The notes below the pieces were generated by a model. That model had not been told where the DNA came from and did no database searches. It was given only the letters and a program-made list of their open reading frames with translations. A stretch of 64,000 nt of DNA, from assembly GCA_012927585.1 (NCBI GenBank), contig JABBOY010000016.1, forward strand, positions 62,001 through 126,000, written 5' to 3'. Source of the stretch: Glaciimonas sp. Lineage in GTDB: Bacteria; Pseudomonadota; Gammaproteobacteria; Burkholderiales; Burkholderiaceae_D. Of this stretch, positions 19,913-27,800 are shown piece after piece (within the stretch, counting starts at the first letter, position 1; every line of letters starts with the position of its first letter). The translations under genes were made by a program, and so were the position numbers.

Positions 19913-21637
19913 ATGGCGCGCCGTGATCTGACCCGCCGTTTCGAGCCTGACGCGACTTTTTGGCGCTCGCTGCAGGCCATGAATCTGACGCGGATCATCA
20001 TTGCCGGTTTGCTGCTTGCGTATTTCAGTTTTAACGACAGCCGGGTTGGTTGGGTAAGCGGGCAGAATGTTTACCTTAAAATCTGCATCGCATACTTATT
20101 GCTGGCATCCGCATTTGCGGTATTGTCGGCTTATTCCCCGCGCCGTTTCCGATTGCAATTGTCGGCCCAGATTGTCGCCGATATTTTGGTCATTTCAGGA
20201 CTATACGTGGCTGCTGGCGGCGCCAAAAGCGGTTTGGCGATTCTGTACCTGTTCCCGTTAGCCGGTGCTGCAATTCTAGCTCCCCTCGTTCTGGCACTAT
20301 TTTTCGTTTCGGTCGTGACCTTGTTTTTATTGGCGGAAAGCGGCTATCGGGCATTAACGCTGGACGGCGACGCTGCCTTCATGCAGGCAGGGCTTTACGG
20401 GGCAGCATTTTTTGCCGTAATTTATGTCGTCAACCGGCTTGCTGCCAGGCTCATCAGGCAAGAGCATCTGGCTGCCAGGCGCGGCATGGATTTGCAAATT
20501 CAGCAGGCCATCAATCGGCTGGTGATTGCAGATATGAGCGACGGTGTTCTGGTGGTGGACCGTGACGGTGTGGTTCTGATGGGTAATCCTGCCGCGCAAC
20601 AAATGCTGGGTGTGGCGCGCTTGCGCCGCAAACCGGCTTGGCGCTTGAGCGATATGCCTTCGTTTGCACCGATTTCTGAGGCGTTTCTTGCGTGGTCGGC
20701 CGTATCTGAAAAATCAGCATCAGCATCGGTATCGGTATCGGGACGAGCGCAGATACCGGTTTCCGTGCTCATCAAGCCAGGGGCGCAGGCGACATTGGCC
20801 GCTGCAACGACTATCTGGGGCGAGCGCCGAGAACTGTTTTTTCACGTCAAATTGCGCTTCGTGGCAGTCGATACGGCCGATCCGAAAATTGCCAGAACTA
20901 TCATTTTCTTGCATGATGTCAGTGAGATCGAAAATCAGGCGCAACAATTGAAACTGGCTTCGATGGGGCGCTTGACCGCCAGCATTGCACACGAAGTCAG
21001 AAATCCGCTGGCGGCGATTTCGCATGCTAGCGCCTTGTTGCAAGAAGATATCGGCGACCCGATCCATGCGCGACTCTTGACGATCGTGGCCGATAATGTG
21101 GCGCGGGTGAATCGCATGATTGAGGACATTCTCAATCTCTCCCGTAAAGCGCAACTGCACGGCGAACCTTTCCTGCTGTTTCCGGCGTTGATCGATATCG
21201 TCAAGGAGTTCGAGGATGTGCATCGATTGCCCTCTGCCATGATTGCATTGACCGGTTCTGATACGCCGCGCGTACACTTTGATCCCATGCATCTGCGCGA
21301 AGTAGTGGTGAATTTGCTGTCGAATGCGATCCGTTATGCCAGCCGCCAGCAGGCCAGCATCCGGCTGCGTGTGGTCTGCGACGATGCCAGTCGGCTCGAA
21401 CTACATGTGCAAGATGACGGCCCCGGGATTGCGGCAGCAGTTCGTTCGCACCTGTTTGAGCCTTTTCATACCACTTCAAGCAAAGGCATCGGTCTAGGAC
21501 TCTATCTGGCGCGGGAGTTATGCCTGAATAATGGTGCAATGCTTGATTATGCATATCGCGCCGATGATGCCGGTCAACGCGGCAGCGAGCCCACCGGCCG
21601 GTTCGTGATTACGTTTGCGCTGCCGCACTTGCCTTGA
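19913..21637 (+). CDS. pilS: Sensor histidine kinase PilS (type IV pilus regulation)
   Basis: The 574-residue kinase has about six N-terminal membrane segments (residues ~25-175), a PAS-like region beginning near residue 195 and a HisKA domain with the H-box SIAHEVRNPLAA (His360). A HATPase domain follows with N-box VVNLLSNAIRYA and glycine boxes DDGPGIA and GIGLGLYLA. In Pseudomonas PilS senses pilin in the membrane and controls pilA transcription through PilR. The PAS region contains a low-complexity Ser/Ala/Val run from small tandem repeats at about 20717-20742. pilR follows 33 bases later. Confidence 0.93.
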   Translation: MARRDLTRRFEPDATFWRSLQAMNLTRIIIAGLLLAYFSFNDSRVGWVSGQNVYLKICIAYLLLASAFAVLSAYSPRRFRLQLSAQIVADILVISGLYVAAGGAKSGLAILYLFPLAGAAILAPLVLALFFVSVVTLFLLAESGYRALTLDGDAAFMQAGLYGAAFFAVIYVVNRLAARLIRQEHLAARRGMDLQIQQAINRLVIADMSDGVLVVDRDGVVLMGNPAAQQMLGVARLRRKPAWRLSDMPSFAPISEAFLAWSAVSEKSASASVSVSGRAQIPVSVLIKPGAQATLAAATTIWGERRELFFHVKLRFVAVDTADPKIARTIIFLHDVSEIENQAQQLKLASMGRLTASIAHEVRNPLAAISHASALLQEDIGDPIHARLLTIVADNVARVNRMIEDILNLSRKAQLHGEPFLLFPALIDIVKEFEDVHRLPSAMIALTGSDTPRVHFDPMHLREVVVNLLSNAIRYASRQQASIRLRVVCDDASRLELHVQDDGPGIAAAVRSHLFEPFHTTSSKGIGLGLYLARELCLNNGAMLDYAYRADDAGQRGSEPTGRFVITFALPHLP

Positions 21638-21670
21638 TTGTTAATCTAGTACAACTAACAGACTGTCGCC

Positions 21671-23101
21671 ATGGTTTCTCCTCGCATTTTGGTGGTCGAT
21701 GACGAAGCGGATTTACGTGAATTGCTGGAAATCACGCTGATTCGCATGGGGCTCGATGTCGATAGCGCCGACAGCCTGAGCGCTGCGCGGGCGCTTTTGG
21801 CGCAACAGCAATACGCGCTGGTTTTAACTGACATGCGACTGCCGGATGGCTTGGGCATTGAGTTGGTAAGCGAAGTTGCCAGCGCCTGCAAAAATACGCC
21901 GATCGCAGTTATTACTGCTTTCGGCAGTGCTGAGAATGCGGTGGCGGCGCTCAAGGCGGGCGCGTTTGATTATGTTTCGAAACCGGTGGCATTGGAGCAG
22001 TTGCGTCTGCTGGTGCGTTCTGCGTTGCGCCTGGACGGAACGGCAACAGGCTACCCTGCCAAGCCTGTCGCGGCGAACATGCCGACAGCGCGTCTGACTG
22101 GAGATTCGCTCCCGATGCAAACCTTGCGGGCTCAAATCGCACGCCTGGCACGCAGCATGGCGCCGGTAGCCGTTAGTGGTGAATCCGGTAGTGGCAAAGA
22201 GCTTGCGGCGCGTGAAATTCATGCCCGCAGCGCCCGGGCAGACCACCCCTTCATTGCCGTCAACTGCGGTGCAATTCCTGACAATCTGATGGAGGCGGAA
22301 TTTTTCGGATATCGCAAAGGCGCGTTTACCGGAGCGATGGAGGATCGCGACGGATTTTTTCAGGCGGCGCACGGCGGCACCCTGATGCTGGACGAAGTGG
22401 CCGATCTGCCGCTGGCAATGCAAGTCAAACTGCTGCGCGCGATTCAGGAGCGGCGCGTGCGCAAGATCGGCGCAACCGCCGAGGAGCCGGTGGACGTGCG
22501 CATCATCAGTGCCACGCACAAAAATCTGGTCCAGTGCGTCGAAGACGGAAGTTTTCGGCAGGATTTGTATTACCGCCTGAATGTCATCGAGCTGGTGCTG
22601 CCGGCGTTGCGCGAGCGGCCGGAGGATATCGGTCCGCTGGCGGATGCCATCCTGGCGCGGCTGGCAACGACCGATAGCGTCGCGGTGCTGGGGCCGGAAG
22701 CACTGGAAGCATTACTTGGCTATGCATTTCCGGGTAATGTGCGAGAGCTGGAAAATATCCTTGAGCGTGCGCTGGCGTTTGCCGAGAGCGGGGTTATTGA
22801 AGTCGCCGACCTGGCGCTTAAAGCAGCAAAATTGTCCGCTTTCGTGTCGCCGGATACCGCGCCGCTTCCATTGCAGCCGCGCATGGCCGTTGCCGGCAGC
22901 AGTGCAACTGCACGCAAACCTTGTCTGGATGACCTTCCAAACTGTTTGCCGGATTATCTCAACGAGATTGAGCGCGACATTATCCAGCGCGCTTTAATCC
23001 AGACCAGATTCAATCGCACCCAAGCCGCAGAGTTGCTCGGCATCAGCTTTCGTCAATTGCGCTATCAAATGCAGAGGCTTGATATCAGTGAGACAAAATG
23101 A
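21671..23101 (+). CDS. pilR: Sigma-54-dependent response regulator PilR
   Basis: The 476-residue NtrC-family activator has a receiver domain (phospho-acceptor Asp54 in LTDMRLPDG) and an AAA+ domain with Walker A GESGSGKE (about 171-178), the sigma-54-contact motif GAFTGA (about 217-222) and an arginine-rich sensor region. A Fis-type helix-turn-helix closes the protein (TRFNRTQAAELLGISFRQLRYQ). It acts with PilS to activate RpoN-dependent pilin promoters. It ends in an ATGA overlap with ampD. Confidence 0.94.
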   Translation: MVSPRILVVDDEADLRELLEITLIRMGLDVDSADSLSAARALLAQQQYALVLTDMRLPDGLGIELVSEVASACKNTPIAVITAFGSAENAVAALKAGAFDYVSKPVALEQLRLLVRSALRLDGTATGYPAKPVAANMPTARLTGDSLPMQTLRAQIARLARSMAPVAVSGESGSGKELAAREIHARSARADHPFIAVNCGAIPDNLMEAEFFGYRKGAFTGAMEDRDGFFQAAHGGTLMLDEVADLPLAMQVKLLRAIQERRVRKIGATAEEPVDVRIISATHKNLVQCVEDGSFRQDLYYRLNVIELVLPALRERPEDIGPLADAILARLATTDSVAVLGPEALEALLGYAFPGNVRELENILERALAFAESGVIEVADLALKAAKLSAFVSPDTAPLPLQPRMAVAGSSATARKPCLDDLPNCLPDYLNEIERDIIQRALIQTRFNRTQAAELLGISFRQLRYQMQRLDISETK

Positions 23102-23745
23102 GCCAAGATAAAGATATCCAACCCAGGCCCGTCATGTTCGAGGTGGCGGCCGATGGCTGGTGCGGCCAGGCGCTGCGCGTCGTCTCGCCCAACTGCGATG
23201 CACGACCGATCGATTCCGGCATCGATTTGCTGGTGATTCACAATATCAGTCTGCCGCCAGGGCAGTTTGGCGGTGAGTCGATTTGCGAGCTATTTACCAA
23301 CCGACTCGATTGCGATGCGCACCCGTACTTCGACCGGTTGCGCGCGTTACGGGTTTCAGCCCATTTTCTCATCCGCAGGGATGGCGTTGTGGTTCAGTTC
23401 GTATCCGCCAACGATCGGGCCTGGCACGCGGGCCCATCGTCGTTTGGCGAACGCGGGCGGTGCAATGATTTTTCCATCGGCATCGAGTTGGAAGGAACCG
23501 ATTTCGAACCTTATGCGGAGCCGCAATATGTGTCGCTGGCCGCACTGACCTTTGCCTTGCAAGCCCGTTATCGGCTCACCGATGTGGCCGGGCATGAACA
23601 TATCGCGCCAGGTCGGAAGACCGATCCAGGGCCGTTTTTTGATTGGCGGCATTACCGTCGTGCATTAAATCGGCAGTTATTGTTAGTGCAGAAGTGCAGC
23701 GTATTGGGCTTCCCAACTTCCCTCCGACCTGAAAAATCAATTTGA
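23098..23745 (+). CDS. ampD: 1,6-anhydro-N-acetylmuramyl-L-alanine amidase AmpD
   Basis: The 215-residue zinc amidase cleaves anhydro-muropeptides in the cytoplasm during peptidoglycan recycling. Metal-binding and active-site segments are present: VIHNISLPPGQFGG (first Zn histidine), ELEGTDFEPY (catalytic glutamate region) and GHEHIAPGRKTDPGP (second Zn histidine and aspartate). The protein runs about 25-30 residues beyond the E. coli enzyme at its C-terminus. The recycled peptide would be handled by Mpl, also in this window. Coupled to pilR by ATGA. Confidence 0.93.
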   Translation: MSQDKDIQPRPVMFEVAADGWCGQALRVVSPNCDARPIDSGIDLLVIHNISLPPGQFGGESICELFTNRLDCDAHPYFDRLRALRVSAHFLIRRDGVVVQFVSANDRAWHAGPSSFGERGRCNDFSIGIELEGTDFEPYAEPQYVSLAALTFALQARYRLTDVAGHEHIAPGRKTDPGPFFDWRHYRRALNRQLLLVQKCSVLGFPTSLRPEKSI

Positions 23746-24685
23746 ATCGATGCCATTTATGGCCCCGCTGCAGCACTAAGGTGAAACAGTAACGGCACGC
23801 TCGATTGCATCGATGCACTGTAACTCCGGGATCAACCTGATCAACACGATCAAAATGGAAAATTCACAGTGATGGTCAGCGCAATTTTGTGCCGAAATCA
23901 ACGCCTTTTTTTGCACGCGGTAAAGTTAAAATATTTGCTACGCAGAAGATACAATGCCGCGATGCATACTAGGTTCGGCCAGGTTTGAATCCGTCGATGT
24001 TCGAAAGTTACCTGCGATTTATAAAAAATCGTCGTGTACTGCAGATTGGGCTTGACCCGATGTTTGCACAGGAAGAAAATCCATTCCCATGATGAGCGAA
24101 ATGATCGACGCGAAAAAAGAACGTAATTTTTTGAGATGCCGGTCATTGAGTATTACATCAGAGGCGCACTTAACGCAGAGTAAACATCTGGCAGTGCAAT
24201 CGAAAGACTACTGCAAGCGCAGCTTGGACAGCAAGGAAACAAAACCAAAGTGGAAAGCTTTTAGCCGAATCGATGGACAGTGAAAAACCGAATTTTGCTT
24301 ATCAGTTAATGCTGCCAGACCTGGCTAAGTCAGGCGAGGCGGCTTTTTCTTTGCAAAAACTAAAAGTGTTTCAGGATCAGAATTCCAGCACCAGTGTTAC
24401 TGCTGGCGTTTTTTCTGGGTACAACCGCAGTATTGTTGCTTAACCTGTTTTACAGGTTAACCTCCGACGTGATTTTTGCGTATTTGTGTGTGTTACGGGA
24501 GGGGATGCCATTTTGGCCGGATTGCCGGATTGGAGGTTGGATGCGGCAAATCGGCTGGTGCCGAATTCATTGGCGCATGCAGAGGTTTGTTTGTGCCGAT
24601 GAATAATCCGCCTGGCCGGTCGCGATGGTTAGTCGGATTGAAATCTTGAAAATTGATTTTCCCATCTCACGTGAAGGAGAAAAAA
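23746..24685. other. Long non-coding or degenerate region, about 940 bases
   Basis: This is the largest gap in the window and is more AT-rich than its neighbours. It holds only short open frames. A frame from 24089 (64 residues) and one from 24394 (70 residues) look unlike known proteins. Two further stretches read smoothly between stops: MPVIEYYIRGALNAE, then after a TAA SAIERLLQAQLGQQGNKT (about 24135-24260), and in another frame a segment ending SVTAGVFSGYNRSIVA (to about 24440). These may be fragments of a decayed gene. A perfect palindrome follows at 24440-24460. I cannot assign a function. Confidence 0.4.
24440..24460. promoter_or_regulatory. Perfect 9-bp inverted repeat (possible operator or hairpin)
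   Basis: TTAACCTGT, a TTT spacer, then ACAGGTTAA form a perfect dyad in the gap upstream of the Lys/Ala-rich protein gene. The symmetry would suit a dimeric regulator; without a T run after the stem it is not a classical terminator. Confidence 0.35.
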
Positions 24686-25474
24686 ATGGCAACAGCAGTC
24701 AAAAAATCAGTAGCGAAGAAACCGGACGCCAAGTCCGCCATGCCTGCAAAAAAACCAGTGGCAACCAAAAAAGCCGCTGAAAAATCACCTGTAGTAGCAG
24801 CTAAAAAAGCGACACCGAAAGCAACCGCTGTTAAAGTCGTTGCAGCCAAGAAGCCGGTAGCAAAGTTGGCAGCAAAAGCAGTTGCGGCCAAACCGGCGGC
24901 AAAACTGGCAACCAAGGCAGTCGCAGCTAAACCGGCAGTGAAGAAAACTGTAGCAGCACCGAAAGCAGCCGCTGTTAAAGTCGTCGCAGCCAAGAAGCCG
25001 GTAGCAAAGATGGCAGCAAAAGCAGTTGCGGCCAAACCGGCGACAAAACTGGCAACCAAGGCAGTTGCAGCTAAACCGGCAGCGAAGAAAACTGTAGCAG
25101 CACCGAAAGCAGCCGCTGTTAAAGTCGTCGCAGCCAAGAAGCCGGTAGCAAAGATGGCAGCAAAAGCAGTTCCGGCCAAACCAGCGGCAAAACTGGCAAC
25201 CAAGGCAGTTGCAGCTAAACCGGTAGCAAAGAAAACTGTAGCAGCACCGAAGGCCGCCGCTGTTAAAGCTGTAGCAGCCAAGGCAGTTGCAGCCAAACCG
25301 GCAGCGAAAAAAGCGGTAGTAGCGCCGAAAAAAGGTGTTGCGACGAAAGCAGCGGCAACCAAAAAACCGGTAGTAAAAACCGCGGCGCCTAAAAAAACTG
25401 CGGCAAATTCGGATGTGAAAACCGTGCTCAATCCAGCTGCAGCATGGCCGTTTCCAACCGGCTCGCGTCCTTAA
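24686..25474 (+). CDS. Histone H1-like Lys/Ala/Pro-rich repetitive protein
   Basis: The 262-residue protein is almost entirely Lys, Ala, Val and Pro and has no membrane segment or globular motif. It is built from 48-residue (144-base) tandem units: the marker GCTGTTAAAG recurs at 24827, 24971, 25115 and, variant, at 25259, giving three near-full units and a partial one. Each unit contains KKPVAK, KLATKAVAAKP and KKTVAAPK. Such AlaLysPro-rich proteins are related in composition to eukaryotic H1 tails and to AlgP/BpH1-type bacterial proteins, suggesting DNA binding. GGAGA at 24676-24680 supports the start; two hairpins follow the gene. Confidence 0.85.
   Translation: MATAVKKSVAKKPDAKSAMPAKKPVATKKAAEKSPVVAAKKATPKATAVKVVAAKKPVAKLAAKAVAAKPAAKLATKAVAAKPAVKKTVAAPKAAAVKVVAAKKPVAKMAAKAVAAKPATKLATKAVAAKPAAKKTVAAPKAAAVKVVAAKKPVAKMAAKAVPAKPAAKLATKAVAAKPVAKKTVAAPKAAAVKAVAAKAVAAKPAAKKAVVAPKKGVATKAAATKKPVVKTAAPKKTAANSDVKTVLNPAAAWPFPTGSRP
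24827..25336 (+). repeat. 144-bp tandem repeats within the histone-like gene
   Basis: Spacing of an identical marker is exactly 144 bases three times over (24827, 24971, 25115, 25259). The last unit is shortened. Because 144 is divisible by three, copy-number change by slippage or recombination would keep the frame and vary protein length. Confidence 0.85.
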
Positions 25475-25488
25475 TCGAGCAACCTTTC

Positions 25489-25555
25489 CCAGAAGCCGCG
25501 TTGGCTTCTGGCACAATACCCGCTGTGTGGCTTGTTGTCATACGGCGGGTTTTTT
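25489..25555 (+). terminator. Hairpins after the histone-like gene
   Basis: A perfect hairpin CCAGAAGCC, loop GCGTT, GGCTTCTGG lies at 25489-25511. A second ACCCGC...GCGGGT stem (25518-25523 with 25545-25550) is followed by a T run and looks like a Rho-independent terminator. It ends about 15 bases before the yggT start, so yggT may be transcribed from a promoter close by or by read-through. Confidence 0.65.
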
Positions 25556-25570
25556 ATTTGGAGGGTTTCC

Positions 25571-26113
25571 ATGCTGCATGGCATTTTGACGTTGATAGTG
25601 GGTACCGTGGCGGCCATCATGGCCGGCGTGTTGTTGTTGCGGTTCTGGATGCAGGCGGTGCGGGTGCGGCCGCCGACATCGATTGCGCAATTTGTCTTTC
25701 GCCTGTCGGATTGGCTGGTGCTGCCGTTGCGTCGCTTATTGCCTGGCGCGGGCGGTTACGACTGGTCCTGCCTGTTCGGAGCCTACCTGATCGCTGTGGT
25801 TGCGACCGCGGTCGAGATGCTGCTTATTTCGCCGTTCTCGTTTCAGGCGCTATTGTTGCTGGCGCTGTTGCGGCTGTTGCAGTGGGCGTTTTATGGCTGG
25901 ATGGGTTTGCTGATCATCGAAGCGGTGTTTAGCTGGGTCAATCCGCAGGCGCCGTTGGCACCATTGGTGCGGGCGCTGAATGAGCCGCTGTTGCGCCCAT
26001 TGCGGCGCATTATCCCCCTGATCGGAAATATCGATTTGTCGCCGCTGGCGGCATTGCTGATTTTGCAGGTGGCGTTGCAAGTGTTCAGCAGGCTGGTTCT
26101 ATCGCTGGCATGA
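25571..26113 (+). CDS. YggT-family integral membrane protein
   Basis: The 180-residue protein shows two YggT repeats: each has a membrane segment followed by an amphipathic region, with the second containing the typical INEPLLRPLRRIIP-like stretch (here ALNEPLLRPLRRIIPLIG). Four hydrophobic segments are apparent. YggT proteins are implicated in osmotic tolerance and cell-envelope processes, without a defined biochemical role. A GGAGGG sequence lies just before the ATG at 25571; upstream in-frame sequence lies in the terminator and is excluded. Confidence 0.88.
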   Translation: MLHGILTLIVGTVAAIMAGVLLLRFWMQAVRVRPPTSIAQFVFRLSDWLVLPLRRLLPGAGGYDWSCLFGAYLIAVVATAVEMLLISPFSFQALLLLALLRLLQWAFYGWMGLLIIEAVFSWVNPQAPLAPLVRALNEPLLRPLRRIIPLIGNIDLSPLAALLILQVALQVFSRLVLSLA

Positions 26114-26265
26114 ACCGCGACTGGTGTTCCATCACGGCCCAAAGAATCCGCGTTGCAGTACGGCAGGCATTTTTCCAAAATAAACAGGACTTATGCAAAT
26201 ACTGCTGTTTTATCAGGTGTGCTGGTGTATTGGTGTGCAAGCACGCAGGCCTGCACTGCTTGCTT

Positions 26266-26658
26266 TCAGTGCATGATGCGGGTGTGGCCGCTGCGTGTCA
26301 TCACTTTCACCCGCTCGCCAGGCTGAAAAACAGCGCCGGGCTCGACTTGGTAAGTGACTGCTGCGCCATTGCCATCATCCAGGCGCAGCAGCAATTCCGT
26401 GACGGTTCTGGTGCGCGCCGATTGCCCGCTCGGCGGCGCAGCCCGATTGCCGGCAATTACCTCTACTGGGTCTGCTGGTTCGCCGCCGGCCGCGATAATC
26501 GTACTGTGCGCCGCAATGATGGTGGCCATTCGCACCAGGGTGCTGCCCTGGGTGGAAGATGTCATCGAGTTGGGGTTTGATCGCACAGGCACGCTGCACC
26601 CGATTGTGAGCGTGGCCGACAGTAGCATTAGCAGACAGGAATGGGCTTGCGTGGTCAT
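26266..26658 (-). CDS. Small predicted lipoprotein, SlyB/glycine-zipper-like C-terminus
   Basis: The 130-residue protein begins with a signal peptide ending in a lipobox-like TLTIGC, so Cys21 would be lipidated. The C-terminal half (VTELLLRLDDGNGAAVTYQVEPGAVFQPGERVKV) resembles the small beta domain at the end of SlyB/Pcp-type outer-membrane lipoproteins. The glycine-zipper segment normally found between these parts is not evident. I chose ATG at 26658 rather than an upstream start because it puts the signal peptide at the N-terminus. It lies directly after the PfkB-family gene, 25 bases apart, and is probably co-transcribed. Confidence 0.65.
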   Translation of the reverse strand: MTTQAHSCLLMLLSATLTIGCSVPVRSNPNSMTSSTQGSTLVRMATIIAAHSTIIAAGGEPADPVEVIAGNRAAPPSGQSARTRTVTELLLRLDDGNGAAVTYQVEPGAVFQPGERVKVMTRSGHTRIMH

Positions 26659-26683
26659 GTCGCAGATGGATTCGTGATCTTCC

Positions 26684-27619
26684 TTACAGGCGATAGTTGA
26701 ACGCGGCGAAGAATCGTGCTTCGATTTCAGCCCTGCTCGGCGCGTGATTCTGGCCGCCCTGGTGCGCAATCTTGATCGCCCCCATCAGGCAGGCCAAGCG
26801 GCCGGTACTGGCCCAATCCATGTCATTACTCAAGCCGAACAGCATGCCGGCGCGAAAGGCATCGCCACAACCGGTCGGGTCGATTATGCGCTCTGCGGCA
26901 ACGCAGCCGATATCGATGCGCTCGCCTGCAGTGAAAATCTGGGCACCCAATTCACCGCGCGTGACGACCAGCGCCGCAACCCGTTGTGCAATCTGATCCA
27001 ATCTCAAGCCGGTGCGTTGGGTCAACAATTCGGCTTCATAGTCGTTGACTGCAACATAGGTTGCCAGTTCAATGAAATGGATTAATTCGGCACCGCTGAA
27101 CATCGGCAAACCTTGGCCCGGATCAAAGATGAATGGAATCTGCAGATCGGCGCAATCGCTGGCATGCAGCAGCATGCCGTCGCGACCGTCGGGCGCGACG
27201 ATGGCCAGTTTGACCGGGCCGGCATCGGCTACCCGGTTTTCGTGCGAGAACATCATCGCGCCTGGATGGAAGGCGGTAATCTGGTTGTTGTCGGCGTCCG
27301 TGGTGATGAATGCCTGCGCGGTATAGGCGGTCGGGAAAGTGCGGATATTGCGCCTGGAAATACCCAGTTGGTCGAGGTGGTCGAAATAAGGCTGGCTGTC
27401 CTGGCCGACGGTTGCCATGATGCGCGGGTCGCCGCCCAATAGTTTCAGGTTGTAGGCGATATTGCCGGCGCAACCGCCGAACTCCTTGCGCAATTCCGGC
27501 ACCAGAAAACAGACATTAATCTTGTGTAACTGGTCCGCCAGGATGGCATTGGAGAAGCGCTCTCCAAACGACATGATGGTATCAAAAGCAATGGAGCCGC
27601 AAATCAGGGAAGTCATCAT
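26684..27619 (-). CDS. PfkB-family carbohydrate/nucleoside kinase
   Basis: The 311-residue ribokinase-fold enzyme has the N-terminal GGCAGNIAYNLKLLGG motif (PfkB signature 1) and the C-terminal DPTGCGDAFRAGM motif (signature 2, with the catalytic aspartate). The pattern is closest to adenosine kinase/inosine-guanosine kinase-like members of proteobacteria, but the substrate cannot be set from sequence alone. Two Met codons begin the frame; either fits. It lies alone between the repeat-containing gap upstream and the lipoprotein gene downstream. Confidence 0.88.
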   Translation of the reverse strand: MMTSLICGSIAFDTIMSFGERFSNAILADQLHKINVCFLVPELRKEFGGCAGNIAYNLKLLGGDPRIMATVGQDSQPYFDHLDQLGISRRNIRTFPTAYTAQAFITTDADNNQITAFHPGAMMFSHENRVADAGPVKLAIVAPDGRDGMLLHASDCADLQIPFIFDPGQGLPMFSGAELIHFIELATYVAVNDYEAELLTQRTGLRLDQIAQRVAALVVTRGELGAQIFTAGERIDIGCVAAERIIDPTGCGDAFRAGMLFGLSNDMDWASTGRLACLMGAIKIAHQGGQNHAPSRAEIEARFFAAFNYRL

Positions 27620-27800
27620 GGAGAGTCGAATAAATCGATCGGATTAGTTGAAGCGGAGCGCTAAACAGTGTATCTCAGTTGCGCGATAAGTGATCGTGAT
27701 ACGTAATATTAGTGCCAGGTGTATCAGTTAAAAACTACTATCTTCCGCATGTATATAGGGTATTCTAAAAAATACTGGTGCATTTCTATGATTTCTAGCA
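27620..27800. other. Gap upstream of the PfkB-family gene
   Basis: The 181-base gap between the DUF3426 gene and the PfkB-family kinase contains palindromic repeat copy B (27718-27780) and must contain the kinase promoter. No open frame is supported. Confidence 0.5.
27718..27780 (+). repeat. Dispersed intergenic palindromic repeat, copy B
   Basis: Most diverged of the six copies. It keeps GGTGTAT at the left, an A-rich stretch, the core TCTTCCGCATGTATAT, and the right-hand CTAAAAAATACT. Confidence 0.55.

Noticed and set aside
20717-20745. Short tandem repeats in pilS as a phase-variation tract
   Set aside because: The units are 6 bases, few and imperfect, and any change would keep the frame. 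They are unlikely to switch expression.
23960-24010. tRNA-like T-arm sequence (GGTTTGAATCC-like)
   Set aside because: No matching acceptor, D or anticodon stems could be folded around it, and the T-loop consensus is not met.
24394-24606. 70-codon frame with a hydrophobic N-terminus
   Set aside because: It runs through the perfect palindrome, has no clear ribosome-binding site and changes from hydrophobic to Trp/Arg-rich in a way typical of random frames. I treat it as non-coding.
24827-25336. Regular repeats that might suggest a CRISPR array
   Set aside because: The period is 144 bases, the units are contiguous with no unique spacers, and the sequence is an open Lys/Ala-rich frame.
24667-25431. 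Minus-strand open frame of 254 codons opposite the histone-like gene
   Set aside because: It is the complement of the Lys/Ala repeats, giving a monotonous Ala/Phe/Thr/Val sequence. The plus frame has a ribosome-binding site and a terminator.
26110-26580. Plus-strand open frame of 156 codons after yggT
   Set aside because: It overlaps the lipoprotein gene on the other strand. It has no recognisable motif, and the opposite frame has a lipobox and a SlyB-like domain.
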